Shown one piece after another: positions 24,172-33,187 of a stretch of DNA of 64,000 nt. A model generated the notes under the pieces. It saw nothing but the letters and a program-made list of their open reading frames with translations, made no database searches and was not told the origin of the DNA. Position numbers and translations under genes: made by a program. The stretch is from Paracoccus sp. C2R09 (lineage in GTDB: Bacteria; Pseudomonadota; Alphaproteobacteria; Rhodobacterales; Rhodobacteraceae). The DNA lies in contig NZ_JAHKQB010000010.1 of NCBI RefSeq assembly GCF_018860625.1, positions 62,001-126,000 on the forward strand. Direction: 5' to 3'. Each line of letters opens with the position of its first letter. Position 1 is the stretch's first letter.

Positions 24172-24525
24172 ATGACCGGTTACCTGACCACCCATGTTCT
24201 GGACACGGCGCGCGGCGCACCCGCCGAGGGGCTGGAGATCGTGCTGTTCAGACTGGACGGCACGACCCGATCCGAAATCGCGCGGATGCGCACCAATGCC
24301 GACGGGCGCACCGACAGCCGCATCCTGCCCGAGGACGCCTTCGCGACCGGCACCTACGAGCTGGAATTCCACGCCGGCGCCTGGATGGATGCCACGGGCG
24401 TCGCGCCCGAAAGCCCCCGGTTCCTCGATGTCATCCCGATCCGCTTCGGCATGTCCGAGGCCGCGCATTACCACGTGCCGCTGCTGATCTCGCCCTTCGG
24501 CTACAGCACCTATCGGGGCAGCTGA
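24172..24525 (+). CDS. uraH: 5-hydroxyisourate hydrolase
   Basis: Transthyretin-like enzyme that opens 5-hydroxyisourate, the product of urate oxidation, to OHCU, which UraD then decarboxylates. The 117-residue protein starts with LTTHVLDTARGAPA and ends with the diagnostic YRGS tetrapeptide; the central arginine segment (ADGRTDSRIL) and HYHVPLLISPFGYSTYRGS are intact. The stop is separated from the puuD ATG by a single base, so the consecutive enzymes are translationally coupled. Length matches the family. Confidence 0.96.
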   Translation: MTGYLTTHVLDTARGAPAEGLEIVLFRLDGTTRSEIARMRTNADGRTDSRILPEDAFATGTYELEFHAGAWMDATGVAPESPRFLDVIPIRFGMSEAAHYHVPLLISPFGYSTYRGS

Positions 24526-24526
24526 G

Positions 24527-25786
24527 ATGATCCCCGACAGCGTCATCATCTGGGAGTGGCTGGCCTTTGCCGTCCGCTGGACCCATGTCATCACGGCCAT
24601 CGCCTGGATCGGGTCGTCCTTCTACTTCATCGCGCTGGACCTGAGCCTGCGCAAGGCGCCCGACCTGCCCCCCGGAGCGTATGGCGAGGAATGGCAGGTC
24701 CATGGCGGCGGTTTCTACCACATCCGCAAGTTCCTGGTGGCCCCCGAACGCATGCCCGAGCATCTGACCTGGTTCAAATGGGAAAGCTATTCCACCTGGC
24801 TGTCGGGGGCGGCGCTTCTGGCGGTGACCTACTGGGCCGGGGCGAACCTGTTCCTGATCGACCCGCAGAAGGCCGATCTGGCGATCTGGCAGGCGGTCGC
24901 GATCTCGGGCGGGTCGCTGGCGGTGGGCTGGCTGATCTACGACCGGCTGTGCAAGTCGCGGCTGGGCGAACACCCCACGGCGCTGATGCTGCTGCTGTTC
25001 GTGGCGCTGGTGGCGATGGGTTGGGCCTATGACCAGATCTTCACGGGCCGCGCCGCGCTGCTGCATCTGGGGGCGTTCACGGCCACGATCATGACCGCCA
25101 ACGTGTTCTTCATCATCATGCCCAACCAGCGCATCGTGGTGGCGGATCTGAAGGCCGGACGTGCGGCCGATCCGAAATACGGCAAGATCGCCAAGCTGCG
25201 TTCGACGCATAACAACTATCTCACGCTGCCGGTCGTGTTCCTGATGCTGTCGAACCATTACCCGCTGGCCTTCGCCAGCGAATACAACTGGCTGATCGCG
25301 GCGCTGATCTTCCTGATGGGCGTGACGATCCGGCATTTCTTCAACAGCATGCATGCGGGCAAGGGGCAGCTGTGGTGGACATGGGCCGTGACCGCCATGC
25401 TGTTCGTGGGCATCATGTGGTTGTCCGCGCTTGGCCTGAACCATGACAGCTACGAGGAATCGCAGGCGCGCGCGCTGACCCAGGTGGAACAGCGCTTCGC
25501 CGATGCCGAAGGGTTCGATGCCGTGTCCCGCAGCGTCGCGGGGCGCTGCGCCATGTGCCATGCCCGCGAACCCAGCTGGGAGGGCATCCACCATGCGCCC
25601 AAGGGCGTGCTGCTGGAAACGCCTGCCGATATCGCGCGCTCGGCCAAGGAGATCTATGTCCAGGCGGGCCTGACCAACGCCATGCCGCCCGCCAATCTCA
25701 GCGGGATGACGCAGGACGAACGCGTGGCCATCATCCGCTGGTTCCGGCAGGTGGGCGGCGTCGGGGTCGCAGGCCTTCGTCCTTGA
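24527..25786 (+). CDS. puuD: membrane-bound urate oxidase with cytochrome c domain
   Basis: Oxidises urate to 5-hydroxyisourate at the inner membrane, replacing soluble uricase, and passes electrons to its own c-type haem rather than to oxygen. The 419-residue protein has about eight hydrophobic helices (residues 8-310; WTHVITAIAWIGSSFYFIALD, HHFFNSMHAGKGQ-like segment near 270). A C-terminal haem domain contains C341-A-M-C344-H345 and a distal MPP methionine (NAMPPANLSGMT). Family: PuuD/DUF989. It is coupled to uraH. Electrons presumably reach terminal oxidases through cytochrome c. Confidence 0.93.
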   Translation: MIPDSVIIWEWLAFAVRWTHVITAIAWIGSSFYFIALDLSLRKAPDLPPGAYGEEWQVHGGGFYHIRKFLVAPERMPEHLTWFKWESYSTWLSGAALLAVTYWAGANLFLIDPQKADLAIWQAVAISGGSLAVGWLIYDRLCKSRLGEHPTALMLLLFVALVAMGWAYDQIFTGRAALLHLGAFTATIMTANVFFIIMPNQRIVVADLKAGRAADPKYGKIAKLRSTHNNYLTLPVVFLMLSNHYPLAFASEYNWLIAALIFLMGVTIRHFFNSMHAGKGQLWWTWAVTAMLFVGIMWLSALGLNHDSYEESQARALTQVEQRFADAEGFDAVSRSVAGRCAMCHAREPSWEGIHHAPKGVLLETPADIARSAKEIYVQAGLTNAMPPANLSGMTQDERVAIIRWFRQVGGVGVAGLRP

Positions 25787-25819
25787 CAGCAAGGCCCCGA
25801 GCGGGCCACTGAATCGCGC

Positions 25820-26176
25820 ATGTCGCGGGCGCTTCACCTGATCCTTCTTCTTGGCGTGATGCTGGGGCTGACGCTGCCGAAGACATCGGCCGCGCTGGCC
25901 GATCTGGGCGTCATATCAGGCGAATTCGTGGTGATCTGCACCGGCCACGGGATCGAGCGTGTGTCCCTGTCGGATCTGGGGCAGGAACCGCCTGCCCAGG
26001 ACGGCGTGCATGATCCGCAATGCCTGCTGGTCCACGCGCTGGATCACGCGACGACCCCCGATCGGCCCCTGTGGCTGCGCATCGCGCGCAGCTTTCCCCG
26101 CGCCGATACGGTGCCGCCCGCGCTGCCCGCCGAACCGCTGCTGCTGGCCCTTGCCCGCGCGCCGCCGCGCGTCTGA
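25820..26176 (+). CDS. small exported DUF2946-like protein
   Basis: A 118-residue protein with an N-terminal hydrophobic helix or signal sequence (residues 4-25), then VVICTGHGIERVSL and a His/Cys-containing middle part (GVHDPQCLLVHALDH). It resembles DUF2946 proteins, which often precede PepSY-type membrane proteins or TonB receptors in metal-related loci. It is followed within 65 nt by a PepSY gene. The function is unknown and the family call is tentative. Confidence 0.6.
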   Translation: MSRALHLILLLGVMLGLTLPKTSAALADLGVISGEFVVICTGHGIERVSLSDLGQEPPAQDGVHDPQCLLVHALDHATTPDRPLWLRIARSFPRADTVPPALPAEPLLLALARAPPRV

Positions 26177-26240
26177 CGAACCCTTTCCTCGTCAACACGC
26201 ATAGGGCCGTGCGATGGCGCATGGCCGCAGGAGCATTCTC

Positions 26241-27614
26241 ATGTCCGATACCAACGGGCGCGGCCGGGCCGCGTTCTATCGTGCCGCGTGGCGCTGGCAT
26301 TTCTATGCCGGGCTGTTCGTCATCCCCTTCTTCCTGATCCTGGCCGTCACGGGCCTCATGATGCTGTGGATCGCCCAGATCGACGGGCGCGACGGCGAAC
26401 GGATCGCCGCCACCACGCAGGGTGCCCCGGCCAGCCTTCGTGCGCAGATCGCAGCGGCCCTGGCCGATGTCCCCGGCGGAGAGCCCGTGAAATACATCGC
26501 CTCGCGCGATGATCAGGGCGCCGCCATCTTTCGCATCGACGGGCCCGAAGGGGCGCGCACGGTCGCGGTCGATCCCCATGGCGCGACCGTGATCGCGAAC
26601 TTCCCCCATCGCGGTGGCTGGTACGACTGGGCCGACAGCATGCACGGCACGCTGATGATGGGCGTCTTCGGCGACCGCCTGATCGAGACCGCGGCATCGC
26701 TCGGGATCATGCTGCTGGCGACGGGTCTCTACCTGTGGTGGCCGCGCGGCGGGCAGGGCTGGCGGGCGTTCCTGCCCGTCCGCAGACAGGGGCGCGCCAT
26801 GTGGCGGTCGCTGCATTCCGTGACGGGGATCTGGATCTCGGTCGCGTTGCTGTTCTTCCTGATCTCGGGGTTGTCCTGGGCCGGGATCTGGGGTGGACGG
26901 ATGATGCAGGCCTGGTCGACATTCCCGGCGGCGAAATACGATGCCGTGCCGCTGTCCGACCTGACCCATGCCAGCCTGAACGACGGCCCCAAGGAAATCC
27001 CTTGGGCGATCGAGCAGACACCGCTGCCGGTGTCGGGATCGAATGCAGGGCAGGGCCCGCGCGTGCCGCAGCCCGTGGGCATCGACCAGGTGGACCGCTT
27101 CGCCCAGCAGATCGGGTTCACGGGACGCTACCAGCTGAACATCCCCCGGAACGAGACCGGGGTCTGGACCATCTCTCGGGATTCCATGTCCACCGACAGC
27201 CGCAACCCGACCCGCGACCGCACGGTCCATATCGACCGCTACAGCGGCGCGATGCTGGCCGACATGCGCTTCGCCGACTACTCGGTTCCGGGCAAGGCGA
27301 TGGCCGCGGGGATCGCGCTGCACATGGGCACGCTCGGGTGGTGGAGCGTCATCGCGAACACCGCCTTCTGCCTGGGCGTGATCTTCCTCTGCGTCAGCGG
27401 GGCCGCCATGTGGTGGTTGCGCCGCCCCTCGGGCAGCCTGCGCCTTGTCGCGCCGCCGATGCCCCATGCGATGCCGCGCTGGCCTGCGGCGATGATCGTC
27501 GCTGCCGTGATCGGGCTGGCCTTTCCGCTGGCGGGCCTCACCTTCGTCGCGGTGCTGATCCTCGACCGCCTGGTGCTGGCCCGCGTGCCGGCCCTGCGCC
27601 ACGCCTTCGGCTGA
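26241..27614 (+). CDS. PepSY-associated TM helix protein (PiuB-like)
   Basis: A 457-residue inner-membrane protein with four main helices and large periplasmic PepSY regions. The first helix, HFYAGLFVIPFFLILAVTGL (about residues 19-38), is the family mark. HSVTGIWISVALLFFLISGLSW and a C-terminal pair of helices follow. Relatives act with siderophore or TonB systems, some as ferric-siderophore reductases. The ATG at 26241 follows GCAGGAG. Its presence within a purine cluster, downstream of puuD, is unexplained. Confidence 0.85.
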   Translation: MSDTNGRGRAAFYRAAWRWHFYAGLFVIPFFLILAVTGLMMLWIAQIDGRDGERIAATTQGAPASLRAQIAAALADVPGGEPVKYIASRDDQGAAIFRIDGPEGARTVAVDPHGATVIANFPHRGGWYDWADSMHGTLMMGVFGDRLIETAASLGIMLLATGLYLWWPRGGQGWRAFLPVRRQGRAMWRSLHSVTGIWISVALLFFLISGLSWAGIWGGRMMQAWSTFPAAKYDAVPLSDLTHASLNDGPKEIPWAIEQTPLPVSGSNAGQGPRVPQPVGIDQVDRFAQQIGFTGRYQLNIPRNETGVWTISRDSMSTDSRNPTRDRTVHIDRYSGAMLADMRFADYSVPGKAMAAGIALHMGTLGWWSVIANTAFCLGVIFLCVSGAAMWWLRRPSGSLRLVAPPMPHAMPRWPAAMIVAAVIGLAFPLAGLTFVAVLILDRLVLARVPALRHAFG

Positions 27615-27642
27615 CAGCGCGATCCGGGGGCGCAGGCCCCCG

Positions 27643-27677
27643 CGCCGCGGGGCCCCTTCGACGGGGGCCCTGCGGCG
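27643..27677. terminator. bidirectional terminator between PepSY and LysR genes
   Basis: A 14-bp stem with one G.U pair (27643-27656 with 27664-27677) and a 7-nt loop, in the 69-nt gap between convergent stop codons. A second small hairpin, GGGGG/CCCCC, lies just before it. Confidence 0.65.
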
Positions 27678-27683
27678 TGCCCC

Positions 27684-28580
27684 TCAATCGAACAGGGGAC
27701 GCAGTTCGCGCACCGCGAAATCGGCGAACATCCGCACCTTGGGGTCCTGCAACCGCCGATGGGGCGTCAGGCACCCGAACTGCGCGATGGTCGGCGGGGT
27801 CTCGGGCAGCACCTCCTCCAGCAGGCCCGCCGCCAGATCGCCCGCCACCTCGTATCGCGGGCGGTTGGCGATGCCGTGGCCCGATCTGGCCCAATCGCCC
27901 AGAACCTCGCCGTCATCGGTGTCGAAACGTCCGTTCACCATCATCTTGCGTGGTCCGTCCGGCCCCGTCAGCGTCCAGAAATATTCCGGACTGCGAGGGT
28001 ATCGCAGCAGAAGACAATCGTGATCCGCCAGATCCTCGGGGCGCTTGGGCCGTCCGCGTGCGGCCAGATAGGACGGCGCCGCGACCAGCACGCGCGGGCA
28101 ATCCGCGATCTTGCGCCATTTCAGCGCGGAATCCGCCGGATCGCCCAGAAAGAACGCCAGATCGATGGCATCCTCGACGATGTTGACGTTGCGATCCGAC
28201 AGCCGCAGCCGGATCTCGACGCCGGGATTGTCGTCGCAAAAGCGCGGGATCAGCGGTGCGACCAGCCTTCGCCCCAGCCCCAGGGGCGCGGTCAGGCGGA
28301 TCACGCCCTGCGGCTTGCCGGAAAAGCTGCTGACCAGCGCCTCGGCCTCGTCCAGCGTCTCGATCACCCGCTTGGCATGGTCGTAGAAGGCGCGCCCCAG
28401 TTCCGTCGTGGTCAGCTTGCGGGTGGTGCGGTTCAGCAGGCGCAGGCCGAAGCGGTTCTCCAGATCCTTGATGCGGTTCGATGCAACTGCCGGGGAAAGT
28501 CGCAGATCGCGCCCCCCTGCCGTGATCGAACCCAGTTCGACGACCCGCACGAAGACGCGGAGGCTTTCCAGATAGGACAT
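27684..28580 (-). CDS. LysR-family transcriptional regulator divergent from xdhA
   Basis: A 298-residue regulator. The N-terminal helix-turn-helix (about residues 3-60) has GSITAGGRDLRLSPAVASNR, followed by NRTTRKLTTTELGRAFYDHA. These are features of the CrgA/DsdC-like LysR group. The effector domain runs to the end (VRELRPLFD). Start 28580 (MSYLESLRVF) is preferred over several upstream starts because the helix-turn-helix begins there. It is transcribed away from xdhABC-guaD across a 112-nt gap and is the obvious candidate for their control, with a purine as possible effector. Confidence 0.88.
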   Translation of the reverse strand: MSYLESLRVFVRVVELGSITAGGRDLRLSPAVASNRIKDLENRFGLRLLNRTTRKLTTTELGRAFYDHAKRVIETLDEAEALVSSFSGKPQGVIRLTAPLGLGRRLVAPLIPRFCDDNPGVEIRLRLSDRNVNIVEDAIDLAFFLGDPADSALKWRKIADCPRVLVAAPSYLAARGRPKRPEDLADHDCLLLRYPRSPEYFWTLTGPDGPRKMMVNGRFDTDDGEVLGDWARSGHGIANRPRYEVAGDLAAGLLEEVLPETPPTIAQFGCLTPHRRLQDPKVRMFADFAVRELRPLFD

Positions 28581-28692
28581 GGGATGTTCGGCTTTCAACG
28601 TTTCGTGTAAAGTCTTCCAAGCCGGAGATGATTTCGCAATCGCTTTTTCCGGCCTAGGATTCATGTTTCCACGCATGCCCGGAAGGATGAGG

Positions 28693-30144
28693 ATGACCCA
28701 GCTGCGTTTCCTGCTGAACGACCAAGAGATCGCCCTGTCCGAGGTGTCGCCTTCGGACATGCTGCTGGATCATCTTCGGATCGCGCGCCGTCTGACCGGG
28801 ACCAAGGAAGGCTGCGCCGAGGGCGATTGCGGGGCCTGCACGATCCTGTCGGGCCGCATGACGCCCGCCGGGCTGGTCTATGAACCCATCAACGCCTGCA
28901 TCCGACCGCTTGCGGCCTGTCACGGCACGCATGTCGTCACGATCGAACATCTGACCGCGCCAGATGGGGGTCTGCACCCGGTCCAGGCCGCGATGGTCGA
29001 ACATCACGGCAGTCAGTGCGGCTTCTGCACGCCCGGCATCGTCATGGCGCTCTATGGGTTGTGGATGACCGATCCCGACCCGTCCGAGGAGATGATCGAG
29101 ACCGCGCTTCAGGGCAATATCTGCCGTTGCACCGGATACCGCCCGATCATCGACGCGGCGCTGGCCGCTGCCCGCGCGGGCGGACAGGCGATGGACGCGC
29201 TGGCCCGCGAACGGCAGGACGTCGCGCAGCGGCTGGCCGCGATGCGGCAGGGCCGCGTGGACGTGTCGCGCGATGGGCACCGCGCCATCGTGCCGGCCGA
29301 TACCGACGATCTGGCCGCGCTGCTGGTTCAGCAGCCCGACGCCACCATCGTCGCGGGTGCCACGGATGTGGGGCTGTGGATCACCAAGTTCCTGCGCCCC
29401 ATTCCGGCGGCGATTTTCATCGGGGCGTTGATGAAGGACATCCGCCATCAGGACGGCGCGCTGCGCATCGGCGCGGGCGTCACCTATTCCGAGGCCCTGC
29501 CGGCCATCCGCCGCCATCTGCCACAGGTCGCGGATTACTGGCTGCGCATCGGCGGCTGGCAGGTCCGCAACCTGGGCACCATCGGCGCGAATATCGCCAA
29601 CGGCTCGCCCATCGGGGATACGCCGCCGCTGCTGATCGCGCTTGGGGCCGAAATAGTGCTGCGTCATGGCGATAGCCGACGGCAGATCCCGCTGCAGGAT
29701 TTCTTCATCGATTACGGCAAGCAGGACCGCAAACCCGGAGAGTTCGTCGAGGAGATCGTGATCCCGACCCCGGATGCACGGATCGCCGCCTACAAGATCT
29801 CGAAGCGCCGCGACAGCGACATCTCCTCGGTGGCGATGGGCATCGTGATCCGCGAGGAAGGCGGCATCATCACCCATGCCCGCATCGCCTGCGGCGGGAT
29901 GGCCGCGACCCCGCGCCGTGCCACGGGTGCCGAAAACGCGCTGATCGGCCATCCCTTCACCGCCGACAGCTTTGCCGCGGCGGGTCGCGCCATCGCCGAT
30001 GATTTCACCCCGCTCAGCGACATGCGCGCCAGCGCCGAATACCGCGCCAGCGTGGCGCGCAACCTGATCCGGCGTTTCTGGCTGGAACAATCCGATCCGG
30101 ACCTGCCCGTCACCCTGCGCGATGCCGCCAAGGAGGTCGCATGA
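28693..30144 (+). CDS. xdhA: xanthine dehydrogenase small subunit (FeS/FAD)
   Basis: Carries electrons from the molybdenum subunit to NAD+. The 483-residue protein has a plant-type [2Fe-2S] cluster bound by C41, C46, C49 and C69. A second cluster is bound by C109, C112, C144 and C146. An FAD-binding domain follows (about 190-370; IVAGATDVGLWITK, GGWQVRNLGTIGANIANGSP), then the CO-dehydrogenase flavoprotein C-terminal domain. The ATG at 28693 has GGAAGGATGAGG upstream. It is coupled to xdhB by an ATGA overlap. It oxidises hypoxanthine to xanthine and urate, feeding PuuD. Confidence 0.95.
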   Translation: MTQLRFLLNDQEIALSEVSPSDMLLDHLRIARRLTGTKEGCAEGDCGACTILSGRMTPAGLVYEPINACIRPLAACHGTHVVTIEHLTAPDGGLHPVQAAMVEHHGSQCGFCTPGIVMALYGLWMTDPDPSEEMIETALQGNICRCTGYRPIIDAALAAARAGGQAMDALARERQDVAQRLAAMRQGRVDVSRDGHRAIVPADTDDLAALLVQQPDATIVAGATDVGLWITKFLRPIPAAIFIGALMKDIRHQDGALRIGAGVTYSEALPAIRRHLPQVADYWLRIGGWQVRNLGTIGANIANGSPIGDTPPLLIALGAEIVLRHGDSRRQIPLQDFFIDYGKQDRKPGEFVEEIVIPTPDARIAAYKISKRRDSDISSVAMGIVIREEGGIITHARIACGGMAATPRRATGAENALIGHPFTADSFAAAGRAIADDFTPLSDMRASAEYRASVARNLIRRFWLEQSDPDLPVTLRDAAKEVA

Positions 30145-32456
30145 AGGACGCAACCGATACCGCCCCGATCCGCGGGCTGGCGCATCAGGACGCCATCCAT
30201 GACAGCGCGGCCAAGCATGTCACGGGCCGTGCGGAATATACCGACGACCTGAACGAGCCCACGGGCCTTGCCCATGCCTATCTGGGCCTGTCGGAATGCG
30301 CGCATGGGCGCATCCTGTCCACGGATTTCGCTGATGTGCTGGCGCATCCGGGCGTGCTGGGCGTGCTGACGGCGGCGGATCTGCCGGGCGTCAACGACGT
30401 GTCGCCCAATGGCAAGAACGACGATCCAATCCTGGCCGACGGGATCGTGCATTTTCTGGGTCAGCCGGTCTTTGCGGTCGTGGCCGAAACCCGCGATGCG
30501 GCGCGACGCGCGGCGCGGCTTGCGAAAATCAAATACGAGGCGCTGCCCCATGCGCTGGACCCGATCGCCGCGCGCGATGCGGGCCGGGGCTATGTCACCG
30601 AGCCTTTGACCCTGAAGCGCGGCAACGCGGCGGCTGCGATGGCGGATGCGCCGCACCGGATCGCGGGGCGTTTCGCGATCGGCGGGCAGGACCATTTCTA
30701 CCTCGAGGGGCAGATCGCCATGGCCGTGCCGGGCGAGGATGACGACATGGTGCTGCATGTCTCGACCCAGCACCCGTCCGAGGTGCAGCACATGGTGGCC
30801 CATGCCCTTGGGACGCAGAACCATGCGGTGGTGGTGAACGTGCGTCGGATGGGGGGCGGCTTCGGCGGCAAGGAAACCCAGATGAACCTGTTCGCCTGCG
30901 TGGCCGCAGTGGCCGCGCGCCGCTGGAACCGCGCGGTCAAGATCCGCCCCGACCGCGACGACGACATGACCGCGACGGGCAAGCGCCACGATTTCGTCGT
31001 CGATTACCAGGTCGGATTCGACGACCAGGGCCGCATCCGCGCGGTCGATGGCGACTGGTATGCGCGTTGCGGTTTCAGCGCGGACCTGTCCGGCCCCGTG
31101 ACCGACCGGGCGCTGTTCCATGCCGACAACGCCTACTATTATCCCGATGTGCGGATCAGCAGCCACCCGATGCGGACGAACACCGTCAGCAACACGGCGT
31201 TCCGCGGTTTTGGCGGCCCGCAGGGCGTGATCGTCGCCGAACGCATGATCGAGGAAATCGCCTATGCGCTGCGAATGGACCCGTTGGAGGTGCGCAAGCG
31301 CAACCTCTATGAAAACGGCCAGCTGACCCCCTATCACCAGGAGGTCACCGACCAGATCCTGCCGCGCATCTTCGACGAGCTGGAGGCCAGCAGCGACTAC
31401 CACGCGCGCCGGCAGGCCGTTCTGGACTGGAACGCGAAGGGTGGCGTCATCCGCAAGGGGATCGCGCTGACGCCGGTCAAGTTCGGCATCAGCTTCACCG
31501 CGACCTGGTTCAACCAGGCGGGCGCGCTGATCCATGTCTACAACGACGGCTCGATCCATCTGAACCATGGCGGGACCGAGATGGGGCAGGGGCTGAACAC
31601 CAAGGTCGCGCAGGTCGTGGCCGAGGCGTTCCAATGCGACATCTCGCTGATCAAGATCACGAAGACCACGACCGAGAAGGTGCCCAACACCTCGGCCACG
31701 GCGGCATCGTCGGGGGCGGATCTGAACGGCATGGCGGCGCTGGATGCGGCGGAACAGATCAAGGCGCGGCTGGTGGAATTCGCGGCCGCGCATTGGGGCG
31801 TTGCGACGGACCGGGTCAGCTTCCGTCCGCGGGCGGTGCAGGTGGGCGACGAACTGGTGTCCTGGCCCGACCTGATCCGCGCGGCCTACATGGCGCGCAT
31901 CCAGCTGTCGGCGGCTGGCTTCTACAAGACGCCCAAGATCCATTGGGACCGCACGACCGGGCAGGGGCGGCCCTTCTTCTACTATGCCTATGGCGCGGCG
32001 GTGTCCGAGGTGTCGGTCGATACGCTGACCGGGGAATACCGGATCGACCGCACCGACATCCTGCATGACGTGGGCCGTTCGCTGAACCCTGCACTGGATC
32101 GCGGTCAGGTCGAAGGCGCCTTCGTGCAGGGGGCCGGATGGCTGACCACCGAAGAGCTGTGGTGGGACGACAAGGGCCGCCTGCGCACGCATGCGCCCTC
32201 GACCTACAAGGTGCCGCTGGCATCGGACCGGCCGCGCATCTTCGACGTGCGGCTGGCGGAATGGGCGGTGAACCCCGAACGCACGATCAAGCGGTCCAAG
32301 GCCGTGGGCGAGCCGCCCTTCATGCTGGGCATCAGCGTGTTCGAGGCGATCAACATGGCCGTCGCCTCGGTCTGCGATTACCGCGAACCTGCCCGGATCG
32401 ACGCCCCCGCCACGCCCGAACGCGTGCTGATGGCGGTCGAGCGCCTGTCGCGATGA
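30141..32456 (+). CDS. xdhB: xanthine dehydrogenase large (molybdopterin) subunit
   Basis: Catalytic subunit holding the molybdenum cofactor. The 771-residue protein has the typical motifs GGGFGGKETQ (about 236-245) and MRTNTVSNTAFRGFGGPQG (about 344-362), with the substrate-binding Arg. Further along are GGTEMGQGLNTK and the catalytic-Glu region near the C-terminus (VGEPPFMLGISVFEAI). Length agrees with bacterial XdhB. Both ends overlap neighbours by ATGA, giving a tightly coupled xdhA-xdhB-xdhC unit. Confidence 0.96.
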   Translation: MKDATDTAPIRGLAHQDAIHDSAAKHVTGRAEYTDDLNEPTGLAHAYLGLSECAHGRILSTDFADVLAHPGVLGVLTAADLPGVNDVSPNGKNDDPILADGIVHFLGQPVFAVVAETRDAARRAARLAKIKYEALPHALDPIAARDAGRGYVTEPLTLKRGNAAAAMADAPHRIAGRFAIGGQDHFYLEGQIAMAVPGEDDDMVLHVSTQHPSEVQHMVAHALGTQNHAVVVNVRRMGGGFGGKETQMNLFACVAAVAARRWNRAVKIRPDRDDDMTATGKRHDFVVDYQVGFDDQGRIRAVDGDWYARCGFSADLSGPVTDRALFHADNAYYYPDVRISSHPMRTNTVSNTAFRGFGGPQGVIVAERMIEEIAYALRMDPLEVRKRNLYENGQLTPYHQEVTDQILPRIFDELEASSDYHARRQAVLDWNAKGGVIRKGIALTPVKFGISFTATWFNQAGALIHVYNDGSIHLNHGGTEMGQGLNTKVAQVVAEAFQCDISLIKITKTTTEKVPNTSATAASSGADLNGMAALDAAEQIKARLVEFAAAHWGVATDRVSFRPRAVQVGDELVSWPDLIRAAYMARIQLSAAGFYKTPKIHWDRTTGQGRPFFYYAYGAAVSEVSVDTLTGEYRIDRTDILHDVGRSLNPALDRGQVEGAFVQGAGWLTTEELWWDDKGRLRTHAPSTYKVPLASDRPRIFDVRLAEWAVNPERTIKRSKAVGEPPFMLGISVFEAINMAVASVCDYREPARIDAPATPERVLMAVERLSR

Positions 32457-33187
32457 TCCGCGTCCGCATCTCGGCGGCCCATGGCTCGACCCCGCGCGAT
32501 GCCGGGGCCGAGATGTTCGTGACCCCGGATCGGGTCACGGGCACCATCGGCGGCGGGCAGCTGGAATACATGGCCATCGACCGCGCCCGCCAGATGCTGG
32601 CCCGGAACGAGGCGCAGGCCCGGATGGACATCCCCCTGGGCCCCGAGATCGGGCAGTGCTGCGGCGGGCGTGTCGTCCTGACGCTGGATCGCGGCGCACC
32701 GCGCACTGAACGGCGCAGGCAGGCGCTGGTCTTCGGTGCGGGCCATGTCGGGCGCGCGCTGGCACCTGCGCTGTCGGTGCTGCCGCTGGACGTGACCCTG
32801 ATCGACAGCCGCCCCGAGGAGCTGGCCCTGGCCCAGGGCGTGACCACCCGCCTGACCCCCATCCCCGAGGCCGAACTGCGCGCCGCCCGCGCGGGCGACA
32901 TTGCGATCATCCTGACCCATGATCATGCGCTGGACTTCCTGCTGGCGTTCGAGGCCCTGTCGCGCGGCGATCTGGCCTATGTCGGGATGATCGGCAGCGC
33001 GACCAAGCGCGCGCGCTTCGCCCGTTTCGCCCGCGGGCAGGGGATCGACCCCGCGCCGCTGATCTGCCCCATCGGCAGCGGCGGAACCCCTGACAAGCGC
33101 CCCGAATTCATCGCCGCCTTCACCATGGCCGAGATTGCGCGGCTCATATCCCAGCATTCCTTGAACGAGCAGACATGCGACAACTGA
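32453..33187 (+). CDS. xdhC: XdhC, molybdenum cofactor insertion factor
   Basis: Binds and protects the molybdenum cofactor, helps its sulfuration, and delivers it to XdhB. The 244-residue protein starts MIRVRISAAHGSTPRDAGAE, has the conserved EIGQCCGGRV (about 64-73) and a Rossmann segment LVFGAGHVGRALAPAL (about 90-105). The end includes YVGMIGSATKRARF and SGGTPDKRPEFIA. The ATG overlaps the xdhB stop as ATGA and the gene overlaps guaD by 13 nt, so all four genes are probably one operon. Confidence 0.95.
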   Translation: MIRVRISAAHGSTPRDAGAEMFVTPDRVTGTIGGGQLEYMAIDRARQMLARNEAQARMDIPLGPEIGQCCGGRVVLTLDRGAPRTERRRQALVFGAGHVGRALAPALSVLPLDVTLIDSRPEELALAQGVTTRLTPIPEAELRAARAGDIAIILTHDHALDFLLAFEALSRGDLAYVGMIGSATKRARFARFARGQGIDPAPLICPIGSGGTPDKRPEFIAAFTMAEIARLISQHSLNEQTCDN

